In this document: positions 35,304 to 44,101 of the stretch, in pieces | Layout of the letters: every line of letters starts with the position of its first letter | Position numbering within the stretch: the stretch's first letter is position 1 | Assembly (NCBI RefSeq): GCF_014836845.1 | Contig: NZ_JACSQA010000015.1 | Location: 1-64,000, forward strand | Direction: 5' to 3' | Origin: Ureibacillus galli | GTDB taxonomy: Bacteria > Bacillota > Bacilli > Bacillales_A > Planococcaceae | DNA length: 64,000 nucleotides | Made by a program: the position numbers and the translations under genes | Notes under the pieces: generated by a model | Told to the model about the DNA's origin: nothing | Seen by the model: only the letters and a program-made list of their open reading frames with translations | Databases searched by the model: none

Positions 35304-36866
35304 ATGTCTTTTAAGAGTTTACATGAATTAATTGAACTAGCAGAGAAAGATAACATAACGATTGCAGATTTAATGATAAAAAAAGAAGTGGAGCAAAAAG
35401 GTTGTAATCAAGAGACGATTTTCCAAAGTATGTGGGATCAATTCACTGTTATGGAGGAGTCCGTCCGTAGGGGAACAAACAGTCCTGTAATGTCTCGTAC
35501 CGGTTTGACGGGTGGGGACGGATTCCGTCTTCATCAATATGCAAAAAATAGGGAATCCTTCATTGATGCTATCACATTAAATACTGCAGCGAATGCGCTT
35601 GGAGTATCTGAAGTAAATGCCGCTATGGGAAGGATAGTGGCAACACCAACAGCAGGCTCAGCAGGAATATTACCAGCTGTTCTCGTTCACGCCCTTGACA
35701 GTGGAAAGTTTACCCGCAAACAGATTGTCGAATCGATGTTTACTGCCTCTGCCCTTGGTTTGGTCATTGCCAATAAAGCTTCCATCTCAGGAGCTGCAGG
35801 TGGGTGTCAGGCTGAAGTTGGTTCAGCAACAGCAATGGCTGCTGGTGCGCTCGTGGAGATGGCTGGCGGTACGCCAAAACAGGTTGGTCATGCTGTTGGA
35901 ATTGCTTTGAAAAATTCTCTTGGACTAGTTTGCGACCCAGTTGCCGGGCTCGTGGAAATTCCATGTATTATACGCAACGGACTGCACGCTATTACAGCTC
36001 AAGCGGCAGCAGATATGGCCTTAGCGGGCATTGTCAGTGTTATTCCACCTGATGAAGTTGTTTCCGTCATGCAAGAGGTAGGCCAGCAAATGCCAGAGTC
36101 ACTAAGGGAAACAGGGGTTGGTGGCCTTGCCGGCACTCCAACAGGGAAGAAATTGAAAGAACAAATATTTAACGAAAAAGGCAGTGTTTCCGGTCCCGCG
36201 AAATATCAAAGTGCTTATGAAATTATTGGACCAGTGATGGTCGGGCCATCTAGTTCACATACGGCCGGAGCAGTTCGAATCGGAAACATTGCTTATCAAC
36301 TATTGAATGAAAAACCGAAATTTGTAAAGTTTTCACTAATGGGCTCTTTTGCAGAAACTTACCAAGGGCATGGGACAGACTTAGCTTTATTAGCAGGTGT
36401 ACTAGGGTTAACGACTATGGATAATAGTATTCCAAACGCCAAGGTTATTGCAGAAGAACAGGGATTACAATATGAATTTACAAAACGAATTCTTGGAAGC
36501 TATCATCCCAATACAGTTCTCGTAGAGTTGTTAGGTGATACACGTCGTGTTAAAGTACTCGCAAGTTCTTTAGGAGGAGGTAAAGTAGAAGTCCAAGAAT
36601 TGGATGATTATCCTCTTAAATTTTCCGGAGAACGACCAACCCTTTTGATACGCCATATCGACCGAAAAGGAGCGATATCTGAACTATCGAGTATTCTGTA
36701 TCAAAAAGGATTTAACATTGCTCGTATGGCGAATGAGCGTTCAAGCCTTAATGGTCCAGCTATCACGATTTGTGAAATGGATAATAAAATGGATGAATCA
36801 GTCATCGCTTTACTCAAAAAGGAAATTCCTATTATAGAAGAAGTTATTTTAATTCAAACTAAATAG
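35304..36866 (+). CDS. Fused iron-sulfur L-serine dehydratase (alpha then beta-ACT)
   Basis: A 520-aa L-serine ammonia-lyase converting L-serine to pyruvate and ammonia. The alpha (catalytic, [4Fe-4S]) domain comes first, about 1-295, with cluster Cys168 (GGCQAEVGSA), Cys210 (LVCDPVAG) and Cys221 (EIPC). The beta domain follows from about 305 with GPVMVGPSSSHTAG, then a C-terminal ACT regulatory domain (about 445-520). Bacilli usually encode these as separate SdaAB and SdaAA proteins, and single-chain enzymes such as E. coli SdaA have beta first. ATG at 35304 follows AGGGAGTGAAG; the frame opens upstream at 35262. Third gene of the operon. Confidence 0.92.
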   Translation: MSFKSLHELIELAEKDNITIADLMIKKEVEQKGCNQETIFQSMWDQFTVMEESVRRGTNSPVMSRTGLTGGDGFRLHQYAKNRESFIDAITLNTAANALGVSEVNAAMGRIVATPTAGSAGILPAVLVHALDSGKFTRKQIVESMFTASALGLVIANKASISGAAGGCQAEVGSATAMAAGALVEMAGGTPKQVGHAVGIALKNSLGLVCDPVAGLVEIPCIIRNGLHAITAQAAADMALAGIVSVIPPDEVVSVMQEVGQQMPESLRETGVGGLAGTPTGKKLKEQIFNEKGSVSGPAKYQSAYEIIGPVMVGPSSSHTAGAVRIGNIAYQLLNEKPKFVKFSLMGSFAETYQGHGTDLALLAGVLGLTTMDNSIPNAKVIAEEQGLQYEFTKRILGSYHPNTVLVELLGDTRRVKVLASSLGGGKVEVQELDDYPLKFSGERPTLLIRHIDRKGAISELSSILYQKGFNIARMANERSSLNGPAITICEMDNKMDESVIALLKKEIPIIEEVILIQTK

Positions 36867-36977
36867 TTGGAAAATTTTAATCCTCTCAAAGGATAATCAT
36901 CAAATGAACATAAGAACGAATGTAATAATTGTATGGATCATAAGTTCATATCAACTTTAAATAATTATTCCATGGCC

Positions 36978-37014
36978 GAACGCTATTCTTGCACAAAGAA
37001 TAGTGTTCTTTTTT
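36978..37014 (+). terminator. Rho-independent terminator
   Basis: GAACGCTATTCTT and AAGAATAGTGTTC followed by TTTTTT close the serine-dehydratase operon. Confidence 0.9.
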
Positions 37015-37118
37015 AAAAGACAACTTTATTAAAGAATGCTTTCATCGATTCATATAAAATAATAGAAAAAGTAAACTAAACACAAAATCGTTTAATAATA
37101 TATGGGGGATGTTTAAAC

Positions 37119-37310
37119 ATGGTGATGAGAATATTATTAGGAATTGTAGCTGGTGGATTGCTCGGTTTTATAAGTAGTTCAATTATTGGAAGTGCTCTAA
37201 ACATGCCAGATAGCACTATCATTAATGGAATATACTTCGGAGTCATTTCTGGTTTATTAGTTTGTTTAATTTTAGAGATCAATAAACTTTATGTAAAAAT
37301 TGACAAATAA
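37119..37310 (+). CDS. Small two-helix membrane protein
   Basis: A 63-aa protein with two hydrophobic segments (about 4-25 and 36-55) and a charged C-terminus (EINKLYVKIDK). GGGGGATG lies 9 nt before the ATG at 37119. No family is recognised; Gly-rich helices (IVAGGLLGF) are typical of small membrane-inserted peptides in bacilli. Monocistronic. Confidence 0.6.
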   Translation: MVMRILLGIVAGGLLGFISSSIIGSALNMPDSTIINGIYFGVISGLLVCLILEINKLYVKIDK

Positions 37311-37518
37311 AACGATTATTAAAAGAAGTTTAAATTTGAAGAACGATGTTTCATTTTACAATGTGTGTCCAACAGTTCAGTATGTGGTGGATTAACCTGA
37401 CAGATGAGGAACAAAACAAATAACGATACCCCAACTAATTAATCCATATTATGGAATAATTTTATATTTCTGATAAAATTAATAGATAAATATAAGACTT
37501 AAATATGGGGGAACTGGA

Positions 37519-38049
37519 ATGATTTATGGAAAATTAGGTGTATTAGTAATCATCGGAACATTACTTTTATCAGCTTGTACTGAGGAAAAAAATGAAGATA
37601 AATTGTCAGTAAAGGAGGAAGTGATTGATGATCCCCCATCCGTTGAGTTAACTTTATTTGAATTGTCATCGAAAGAAAAAGAGGTATATAACAATTTTCA
37701 AAAGGACTTCAACTTAGAACATCTAAGTGGATTGGATCCAGTAAGTGTAGCAAAGTTATATGTTCAAGCTGGGTTCGATAAAAACTATGATGTTAAATAC
37801 GCATTATATACAGACAGGGAAGAATATGTTCTATGGTCTAAAGAGGAAGATGAAAGTATTCCGGAATCTGATAGAGGTTCAAAAGAACAGTATATAAAGC
37901 AGTTTAGAAATATTGATAAAGGAACATTTATTCAAACGAGTGATGATGAAGGATATATTGAATATGACACAGGAGAGGGGACAATGGGTTTTAAAATGAT
38001 TAAAAATGCAGATGGAATTTGGCAAGTATCATTTTTACCTATACAATAG
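37519..38049 (+). CDS. Lipoprotein of unknown function
   Basis: A 176-aa secreted lipoprotein: signal peptide with lipobox LLSAC at residues 16-20, then an acidic linker and a folded domain of about 130 residues containing FNLEHLSGLDPVSVAKLYVQAG and a C-terminal GIWQVSFLPIQ typical of NTF2/DUF4878-like extracytoplasmic domains. AATATGGGGGAAC precedes the ATG at 37519. Role unknown. Confidence 0.75.
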   Translation: MIYGKLGVLVIIGTLLLSACTEEKNEDKLSVKEEVIDDPPSVELTLFELSSKEKEVYNNFQKDFNLEHLSGLDPVSVAKLYVQAGFDKNYDVKYALYTDREEYVLWSKEEDESIPESDRGSKEQYIKQFRNIDKGTFIQTSDDEGYIEYDTGEGTMGFKMIKNADGIWQVSFLPIQ

Positions 38050-38196
38050 TTCCTCTTATCTTGTATTAGTGAATTAACTTTAAGAGTCTAATAAAATACT
38101 TCTCGTAATGCTAACGAAGTATACACGTGAATGATTAATCGAAATTCTTTGATTACTATAATGTGTTAGTAGAAATATTTGAAAAAGGAATGGTAG

Positions 38197-38589
38197 ATGT
38201 TGAAACGATCAAGAAACCCAGAAAACGTGCATCAACCTTTAGCCCCTTATGTACATCAAATAGAAATTACGGGTCCGCATAAATGGCTTAACTTGTCGGG
38301 GCAAGTAGGAATGGAAGTGGATGGCAATGTGCCTCAGAATCCACTAGAGCAACTAAAATTAGCTTTAGAGAATATAAGAAGAAATCTAGAGTCTGCCGAT
38401 ATGGAAATTGAGAATATAACAAAGTTGGTTTTTTATTTGGTCGGTGACTTTGATGCGGAGAAGAGAAGAAAAATTATGGGGGAATTTCTAGGTGAACATC
38501 TCCCTTGTATGACAATGATTTATGTAGTGGCACTGGCATCACCCGTATTAAAAGTAGAAATTGATGCTTGGGCGTGTAAAGCCTATTAA
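38197..38589 (+). CDS. RidA-family (YjgF/YER057c/UK114) protein
   Basis: A 130-aa trimeric enamine/imine deaminase-like protein. Seen: GPHKWLNLSGQVGME (strand region), the central ENIRRNLESADMEIENITKLVFYLV and the late LASPVLKVEIDAWA. Canonical RidA has the catalytic Arg in a NRVAR-like block; here the segment is KRRKIMGEFLGEHLPCMTMIYV, so deaminase activity on 2-aminoacrylate is not certain. ATG at 38197 follows AAAAAGGAATGG. It may relieve reactive intermediates from amino-acid catabolism such as the serine dehydratase nearby, an inference from proximity. Confidence 0.85.
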   Translation: MLKRSRNPENVHQPLAPYVHQIEITGPHKWLNLSGQVGMEVDGNVPQNPLEQLKLALENIRRNLESADMEIENITKLVFYLVGDFDAEKRRKIMGEFLGEHLPCMTMIYVVALASPVLKVEIDAWACKAY

Positions 38590-38704
38590 AAATCATAGTT
38601 TAAACTTCAACAAAATTTTGAATTGGATTAATGTCTGGGAGTTTCATACATAGAATTACTATTAGGTTAGTAATATTGACTATTTTTGAAATGGGGTATG
38701 AAAC

Positions 38705-40132
38705 ATTCGAAACGAATTAAAGCACTTTATTAATGGTGAATGGGTTGAATCGACTGGATCAAAAACAGTTGATGTAATCAACCCAGCTACTGAAGAAGTG
38801 ATAGGTCGAATTAGTGATGGAACGATTGAAGATTTAAATAAAGCAGTTGCAGCTGCAAGAGCAGCATTTCCTTCATTTTCTCAAACTTCGAAAGAAGAAC
38901 GCATTGATCTGTTAAATCGCATTGCAGATGAATATGAAAAGCGTAAAAAAGATATCGTTGAAGTGGTTACACAAGAATTGGGAGCGCCGATTACAATCAG
39001 TGAGCATACACACTACAACATGGGCTTAGGTCATTTTCGTCAAGCAGCAAAAGAATTGGAAAGTTTCGATTTTACTGAAAGACGAGGCAGTGCGTTAATT
39101 CGTAAAGAACCAATTGGTGTGAGCGGACTTATAACACCTTGGAATTTCCCTACAAATCAGACGTCTACGAAGCTTGCTAGTGCATTCGCTGCTGGTTGTA
39201 CCGTAGTGTTAAAGCCTTCTGAACTAACACCATTTGCAGCCATTATTCTAGCTGAAATTTTCCAAGCTGCTAGTTTACCAAAAGGCGTCTTTAACTTAGT
39301 GAATGGAACGGGAGAGGTCGTGGGGAATGGTATTAGTTCTCATCCAGATATTGATTTCGTATCCTTTACCGGTTCCGGAGCAGTCGGTCAAAAGATTTCA
39401 GAAAATGCATCAAAAACAATTAAGAAAGTAGCTCTGGAACTTGGAGGGAAATCCCCCCTTGTTATTCTCGATGACTACGACATGAAAGAAGCTGCTCAAA
39501 TCGCCATTTCGAATGTTCTTTTCAATACGGGTCAAGTATGTGTCGCGGCCACAAGGACCCTTGTTCCAAAATCAAAACATGATGAATTCATTGAGGCAGT
39601 GAAGGAAATCTTGCCAACTATTCCTTATGGTGATCCACTAAACAAGGGAAATATTTTCGGACCCCTTGTTTCTGAGAGACAATATAATCGCGTACAAGAA
39701 TATATAAGGAAAGGGATTGAAGAAGGGGCTACCCTTGTAATTGGTGGACCTGGAAAACCGGAAGGACTTGAAAAAGGGTACTTCGTTAAACCAACTGTGT
39801 TTACCGATGTGAAAAATGATATGGTGATTGCTCAAGAGGAAATTTTTGGACCAGTAATGTCAATCATTGCTTATGATGATATAGATCAAGCGATTGAAAT
39901 CGCGAATGATACGGTGTATGGATTAGCAGGTTATGTAGTTGGTAAAGATAAAGAAAAAATAGAGAAAGTCGCATCCTCCATTCGTGCCGGCCATATTACG
40001 ATTAATAATGCGCCGATGGAACTATCTGCCCCATTCGGAGGCTATAAACAATCTGGAGTCGGGCGAGAGTGGGGTAGCTATGGTATTGAGGAATACTTGG
40101 AAGTAAAATCTATACTCGGAATGCCATTATAA
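38705..40132 (+). CDS. NAD(P)-dependent aldehyde dehydrogenase (apparent AUU start)
   Basis: A 475-aa aldehyde dehydrogenase oxidising an aldehyde to a carboxylate; substrate unknown. Motifs: [24 protein letters not shown], catalytic Glu in ALELGGKSP near 245, catalytic Cys279 in [11 protein letters not shown], and EEIFGPV. Homology begins at [12 protein letters not shown], yet the frame contains no ATG, GTG, TTG or CTG between an upstream TGA (38699) and GTG at 38798, which would remove the first 31 residues. ATT at 38705 lies 8 nt after GGGG and gives the usual length, so AUU initiation or a mutated ATG is likely. It follows the RidA-like gene but has its own leader. Confidence 0.85.
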   Translation: MRNELKHFINGEWVESTGSKTVDVINPATEEVIGRISDGTIEDLNKAVAAARAAFPSFSQTSKEERIDLLNRIADEYEKRKKDIVEVVTQELGAPITISEHTHYNMGLGHFRQAAKELESFDFTERRGSALIRKEPIGVSGLITPWNFPTNQTSTKLASAFAAGCTVVLKPSELTPFAAIILAEIFQAASLPKGVFNLVNGTGEVVGNGISSHPDIDFVSFTGSGAVGQKISENASKTIKKVALELGGKSPLVILDDYDMKEAAQIAISNVLFNTGQVCVAATRTLVPKSKHDEFIEAVKEILPTIPYGDPLNKGNIFGPLVSERQYNRVQEYIRKGIEEGATLVIGGPGKPEGLEKGYFVKPTVFTDVKNDMVIAQEEIFGPVMSIIAYDDIDQAIEIANDTVYGLAGYVVGKDKEKIEKVASSIRAGHITINNAPMELSAPFGGYKQSGVGREWGSYGIEEYLEVKSILGMPL

Positions 40133-40183
40133 TTCGTAAAAATGATTTAAGAGGCAAGATGGCAATTGAATATTTTTCAACAT

Positions 40184-40218
40184 TCGGCATATTTCATTTG
40201 AAATACGCCGATTTTTTT
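40184..40218 (+). terminator. Rho-independent terminator
   Basis: TCGGC and GCCGA plus TATTTC and GAAATA arms around ATTT, followed by TTTTTTT. Confidence 0.88.
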
Positions 40219-40342
40219 ATTATCTTTTTTTACTAAAAAAACTGTCCGATTAAACTAGTTTATTGTAAAATGATACCACTATTGGGCATAATGTTTTTTT
40301 CTTATACTGCACTAATTTTAATGATTGAATAAAGGGGAACTT

Positions 40343-40972
40343 ATGGAACTTAAAAACTTTATGAAGAAACATTATAACGATTTAGCTTTAACACCTGATT
40401 TTTATCAACATTGGAGTATAGGTATACATCTTGAATTAGGTAATAATATTTATCCATTTGATGAAAATCATCAGATTAATTTAAATTTGTTTAATAAGGT
40501 GTATAAACAATTATCGGAACTTGTTCCTCTATTGTTTAAGAAAACAGATACAGTTCTAGTTGTGGTTAATACCTATCCACAGGAAACTAAAAAGATAGTA
40601 TACCCTAACTTCTTTAAACGTTATGTAAAGGAACAAAAATTAAAATATTCACTACACTACCATGAATTTCAATGGCAAGATGATGAAAATCATGTATTTG
40701 TTCAGCAAATGTCTTTATGCTGTAAAGTAACAGATTTAAAACTTGAACTTCTTTTGAAAACATTAATTCATGAGGATTTCCCTCCACTACAGCCGCGTTT
40801 AAGGACAAAACATTGTCTATTTGCACCTGATGTATTTTTAATCAATGTTAATACGAGGTGCATTTTTCATGTATATGATGATCGGGGATGTGAAGTGATC
40901 AATAGGAATCTAGAACTACATGAAAAACTAGTTGAAAGATTGAAGGAATGGGAAATGCAAGCAAAACCTTAA
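40343..40972 (+). CDS. DUF3885 domain protein
   Basis: A 209-aa cytosolic protein resembling the DUF3885 family: an N-terminal helical region (LKNFMKKHYNDLALTPDFYQHW) and the C-terminal FHVYDDRGCEVI segment characteristic of it. Function is unknown; members are scattered in bacilli, sometimes in polymorphic toxin or immunity contexts, which is not evident here. The ATG at 40343 has AAAGGGG 5 nt upstream; the frame opens at TTG 40325. Confidence 0.8.
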   Translation: MELKNFMKKHYNDLALTPDFYQHWSIGIHLELGNNIYPFDENHQINLNLFNKVYKQLSELVPLLFKKTDTVLVVVNTYPQETKKIVYPNFFKRYVKEQKLKYSLHYHEFQWQDDENHVFVQQMSLCCKVTDLKLELLLKTLIHEDFPPLQPRLRTKHCLFAPDVFLINVNTRCIFHVYDDRGCEVINRNLELHEKLVERLKEWEMQAKP

Positions 40973-41568
40973 CCTATACGATGGATAGTAATTGCTTAAG
41001 AAAATAAAACTTTTAAAAGCACTTTAAGAAAATGAATTAATCTTAAGATGCTTTATTATTTAATTTAACCAGTTCCTCAATCCATCTATTCCGATTTTTC
41101 TAGATAGAGAAATTATTGTTCTGTTAGAAAATAGTAGAAAGGGGATTCGAACTTTCATATATAGGTGAACATTGCTATTAGAAGTTTTTACTTATATTCT
41201 ATTGTAATTTTATAGTCAAAACTGTTTGTCTTTCTTCATAGATGTTATTTAAATTATGTCCTAATATCGTCAATAATTACTACTCAATTTATTGTTGATA
41301 AGCAGAATGGTAACGATATTTTTAATCTATAATATTTTAAGATAGTAAAAAACGAATTAACAAGTAGAATCGGATAATTTAGACTGTAAAATGAGACTCA
41401 AAAATGTTTAAATTCACATTTAAAAAAGATGAATCTTTCTATTTAATCAATAAATAGAAAGCCATTAATTATTTTCAAATAATGTGAAAAATCGTAAATA
41501 ATACCCATTGTATACAATTTGTAAACAAGTTACATTGAAAGTAAGAAAATTTAGTAAAGAGATAATTT
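40973..41568. other. Long AT-rich intergenic region
   Basis: About 600 bases with no supported gene. A hairpin (AAAGCACTTTAAG at 41016-41028 with CTTAAGATGCTTT at 41042-41054, then TATTATTT) probably terminates the DUF3885 transcript. The distal part must hold the promoter of the riboswitch transcript; no clear -35/-10 pair was chosen. Confidence 0.55.
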
Positions 41569-41667
41569 TCGTACGATAATAGCAAACCCACTGAAAGGTG
41601 GCGACGCAAAGCTATAGGGGCTAAAGTGGCAAATTAAACCACCATGCCAGCCAGTTGCCGAATACGA
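41569..41667 (+). ncRNA. Cyclic di-GMP-I riboswitch (GEMM-I) aptamer
   Basis: The sequence has the conserved GEMM-I elements in order: AGCAAACC, a GAAA-capped stem (CCACTGAAAGGTGG), GACGCAAAGC, then a variable second stem with GGGGCTAAAG, and CCAGCCAGTTGCCG at the 3' end, which pairs with the CAAAC region as in known aptamers. The closing stem P1 is TCGTA (41569-41573) with TACGA (41663-41667). It senses the second messenger c-di-GMP. Confidence 0.9.
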
Positions 41668-41706
41668 CGGATCCTCCGTCTATTTCATCATGGGCGGGGG
41701 TTTTTT
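41666..41706 (+). terminator. Riboswitch expression platform: terminator with competing antiterminator
   Basis: CCTCCGTC (41673-41680) can pair with GGGCGGGG (41692-41700 region) to form a GC-rich stem followed by TTTTTTGTG. Alternatively GACGGA (41666-41671), which overlaps the 3' strand of P1, pairs with TCCGTC (41675-41680). Ligand-stabilised P1 would free CCTCCGTC for the terminator, implying an off-switch. The direction is inferred. Confidence 0.75.
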
Positions 41707-41744
41707 GTGTCTTATTGGGCAATCTCTTTAAAGGAGGTGAACGA

Positions 41745-42019
41745 ATAAAAAATAGTGAAATAGAACCTTTCATAAAATGCTTAAAAAACATCACAATAAA
41801 ACAGAACTGGCGTTATGGCATGAAGTATCTGTTTTAAAAGATGACCAAGCAATATTCGAATATATCAATTGTCATTTGAAAGCAGGTCTTCTCCCTTATT
41901 CTGAGTTAACTATGACAGCTATTAAATTTTATTGGTCAGCTATATATTTGGGTAATTTTATACTCTATTTATCTATAAAAGTTTGTATTTGCACAAATAA
42001 TAGTATTGGGGGAACAAAA
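41745..42019 (+). pseudogene. Eroded small ORF downstream of the c-di-GMP riboswitch
   Basis: A strong AAAGGAGGTG (41730-41739) is followed 5 nt later not by ATG but by ATA, opening the frame [13 protein letters not shown]. In the run of six A at 41783-41788 the coding sense moves to another frame ([20 protein letters not shown], then [20 protein letters not shown]), as if one A had been lost. The second frame has its own ATG at 41777, too far from the ribosome site, and stays open into metA. I read it as a small, mostly helical protein that lost its start codon and frame; no family recognised. Confidence 0.4.
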
Positions 42020-42958
42020 ATGCCAATCAATATTCCAAAGAACTTACCAGCTGGTGAAATTTTACGCAAAGAAAAAATTTTCGTTATGGAAGAGGAACGT
42101 GCAAAAACGCAACAAATTCGACCACTGAACATTTTAGTTTGTAATTTAATGCCAGAGAAAGAGAAAACAGAGTTGCAACTTTTGCGCTTACTCGGGAATA
42201 CACCGCTTCAAACGAATGTTACATTTTTAAATACAGCTACATACTCGTCTAAAAACGTTTCAAAAACACATTTAGACACCTTTTATAAAACGTTCAACGA
42301 AATTAAACATCGACGTTTCGATGGTATGATTATTACAGGGACACCAGTTGAACTAATGGAATTTGAAGAAGTTGCTTTTTGGGAAGAACTTACAGAAATT
42401 ATGGAATGGGCAAAGATTAATGTAACATCATGTATGTATATTTGTTGGGGAGCACAAGCAGCTCTTTACTATCACTTTGGAATTGATAAATTCCTACTTC
42501 CTATAAAGTGTTCAGGTATTTATTCTCATGTTATTACAGATTTAAAAGTCGATTTAGTACGTGGATTTAGTGATGAATTTGATGCACCGCATTCACGTCG
42601 CACGTCCGTTTCATTAGAGAATGTACGTAACTGTCCAGAATTACGATTATTAAGCTATTCAGATGAAGTTGGTCCGTTTATTATCCAATCCACTGACAGT
42701 AAGCATATTATGATCACGGGACATTTAGAATATGATGCCACAACTTTGGCAGATGAATATAAACGGGATGTGGCAAAAGGAGAAAATGTGGAGTTACCAG
42801 TGAATTACTTCCCAGATAACGACCCAACGAAAACACCGAAAAATACTTGGCGTACCCATGCTAATTTACTTTTTTATAATTGGTTAAACTTTTATGTTTA
42901 CCAAGAAACACCTTATGATTGGCAATATGTCGATGATTTAGTTGAATTGCAAATTTAA
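42020..42958 (+). CDS. metA: Homoserine O-acyltransferase MetA
   Basis: A 312-aa HTS-family enzyme that activates homoserine for methionine synthesis using acetyl-CoA or succinyl-CoA; bacilli MetA enzymes tested so far use acetyl-CoA. Catalytic Cys142 (YICWGAQA), His235 and Glu237 (GHLEYD) stand at the canonical positions, confirming the ATG at 42020, which follows GGGGGAAC. The frame stays open for another 81 codons upstream, but that part is not MetA-like. No S-box riboswitch precedes it; a c-di-GMP-I riboswitch lies 350 bases upstream, and whether metA has its own promoter is unclear. Confidence 0.95.
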   Translation: MPINIPKNLPAGEILRKEKIFVMEEERAKTQQIRPLNILVCNLMPEKEKTELQLLRLLGNTPLQTNVTFLNTATYSSKNVSKTHLDTFYKTFNEIKHRRFDGMIITGTPVELMEFEEVAFWEELTEIMEWAKINVTSCMYICWGAQAALYYHFGIDKFLLPIKCSGIYSHVITDLKVDLVRGFSDEFDAPHSRRTSVSLENVRNCPELRLLSYSDEVGPFIIQSTDSKHIMITGHLEYDATTLADEYKRDVAKGENVELPVNYFPDNDPTKTPKNTWRTHANLLFYNWLNFYVYQETPYDWQYVDDLVELQI

Positions 42959-42979
42959 TATGTTTTAATCGAAGACGAA

Positions 42980-43019
42980 AAAGTCTATATACATTGATCA
43001 TTCAATGTATATAGACTTT
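42980..43019. terminator. Bidirectional terminator between convergent genes
   Basis: A long stem, AAAGTCTATATACATTGA with TCAATGTATATAGACTTT, lies between metA (+) and the next gene (-), with A/T flanks usable in both directions. Confidence 0.85.
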
Positions 43020-43051
43020 AGAACAACTATGTTGAAATAATCTTCTAAATA

Positions 43052-43699
43052 CTACTCGTTTAATCTTTCCCCAAATTTATTATAAATATAAATCTTTACA
43101 ATTCTTTCTTTAAGGTAATTTGAAGTGAATTGATCCTTTAAAATTTTATTTATATTAGCTTCTATTTCTTTACCTATACTTGTAGGTTCTTCTCCATTTA
43201 ATAAAGTATTTACTTCAATAATTAGATTTTGAGATGAATCAGTTATAGCTATGTCTTTTATTTGATTCGGATAGGATTCCGTTAAACTTTCTTGTATTGT
43301 TTTCGTCATTTCAAATCGCAATTCCATTACTTCTTTGGCCTCCACGTTTAAAAATGAACCGATTTTATTTTTTTCTACTTTAACGGAGTAATCTTTAAAT
43401 GGAGTTGATTTCACTACTTCTTTAACAAGCGATTCGACTTCATTCTTTACGGATTCATAGTATTCTTGACTGCCATTAATCGGAATTATAATTTCATTCA
43501 ATGTACCGTTATGGTTCGAAGCTGTACTAGTCGCTCCGATGTTATATTTTCCATTTAATACATTTTGAATATTTACAAATAATTTAATAGTTTCTTTATC
43601 TGATGGATGACGATCTGTTTCAGCTTGAGGAAGATATATAAAAGTGAAAATAACGCCAAATATTAATAAAAAGCCACCAACGAAAACAATTTTATTCGT
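43052..43699 (-). CDS. Membrane-anchored or secreted protein with apparent ACG start
   Basis: The open frame reaches 215 codons if it starts at ACG 43699 (complement), which lies exactly 7 nt after a perfect AAGGAGG (43707-43713). From there it reads xNKIVFVGGFLLIFGVIFTF, a clean N-terminal membrane anchor or signal, followed by a polar extracytoplasmic region rich in Glu, Lys and Asn. The first ATG-type start inside (TTG at 43501) has no ribosome site and would remove the anchor. Either ACG initiates or an ATG has mutated. No domain recognised; the C-terminal 130 residues may form two similar alpha/beta units. Confidence 0.65.
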   Translation of the reverse strand, partial: TNKIVFVGGFLLIFGVIFTFIYLPQAETDRHPSDKETIKLFVNIQNVLNGKYNIGATSTASNHNGTLNEIIIPINGSQEYYESVKNEVESLVKEVVKSTPFKDYSVKVEKNKIGSFLNVEAKEVMELRFEMTKTIQESLTESYPNQIKDIAITDSSQNLIIEVNTLLNGEEPTSIGKEIEANINKILKDQFTSNYLKERIVKIYIYNKFGERLNE

Positions 43700-43713
43700 T
43701 TCTATTCCTCCTT

Positions 43714-44101
43714 ATGTTACTAGATTGTATGATTTTTTTTCAAAAAAATGAGAGTATTGCTCTTCGTTAACTGACAATATCTTTTAGTTCATAACGTTTA
43801 TAATAAATCGTCATTTTTTATTTGGTATACTAAAAATGAAACATCTTGATTATCAACAACTGATTATAAAAGTATAAGTCCTAGTACAGTCATCAATTTT
43901 AAAAATTTCTTATTCTAAAAATAATAAGGACTATTGGTGGAACAAACTTTGCTAGGCAATTAGGGTACAACCCTCTAACTGGTTTATTAAGAAATAGGAA
44001 TGTTTCTATCAGAAAAAGGGAATTTATAAACCTTTTTGGGTGACTACTCCCGGTTTAAATCGTTTATGTAGTGGATAATAACTTATTAAAGGTGGAAAAG
44101 T
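43714..44101. other. Divergent intergenic region
   Basis: About 390 bases between two divergent genes. A short inverted repeat, TTAGGG-TACAA-CCCTCTAA, at about 43960-43980 could be a regulator site for the WYL protein; no RNA gene is recognised. Confidence 0.4.

Noticed and set aside
41569-41667. T-box or S-box leader for metA
   Set aside because: No AGGGTGGNACCGCG box or specifier loop and no S-box core; all conserved elements fit c-di-GMP-I.
41777-42019. N-terminal extension of MetA by 81 residues
   Set aside because: The catalytic residues fall at canonical numbers (Cys142, His235, Glu237) only with the start at 42020, which has its own ribosome site.
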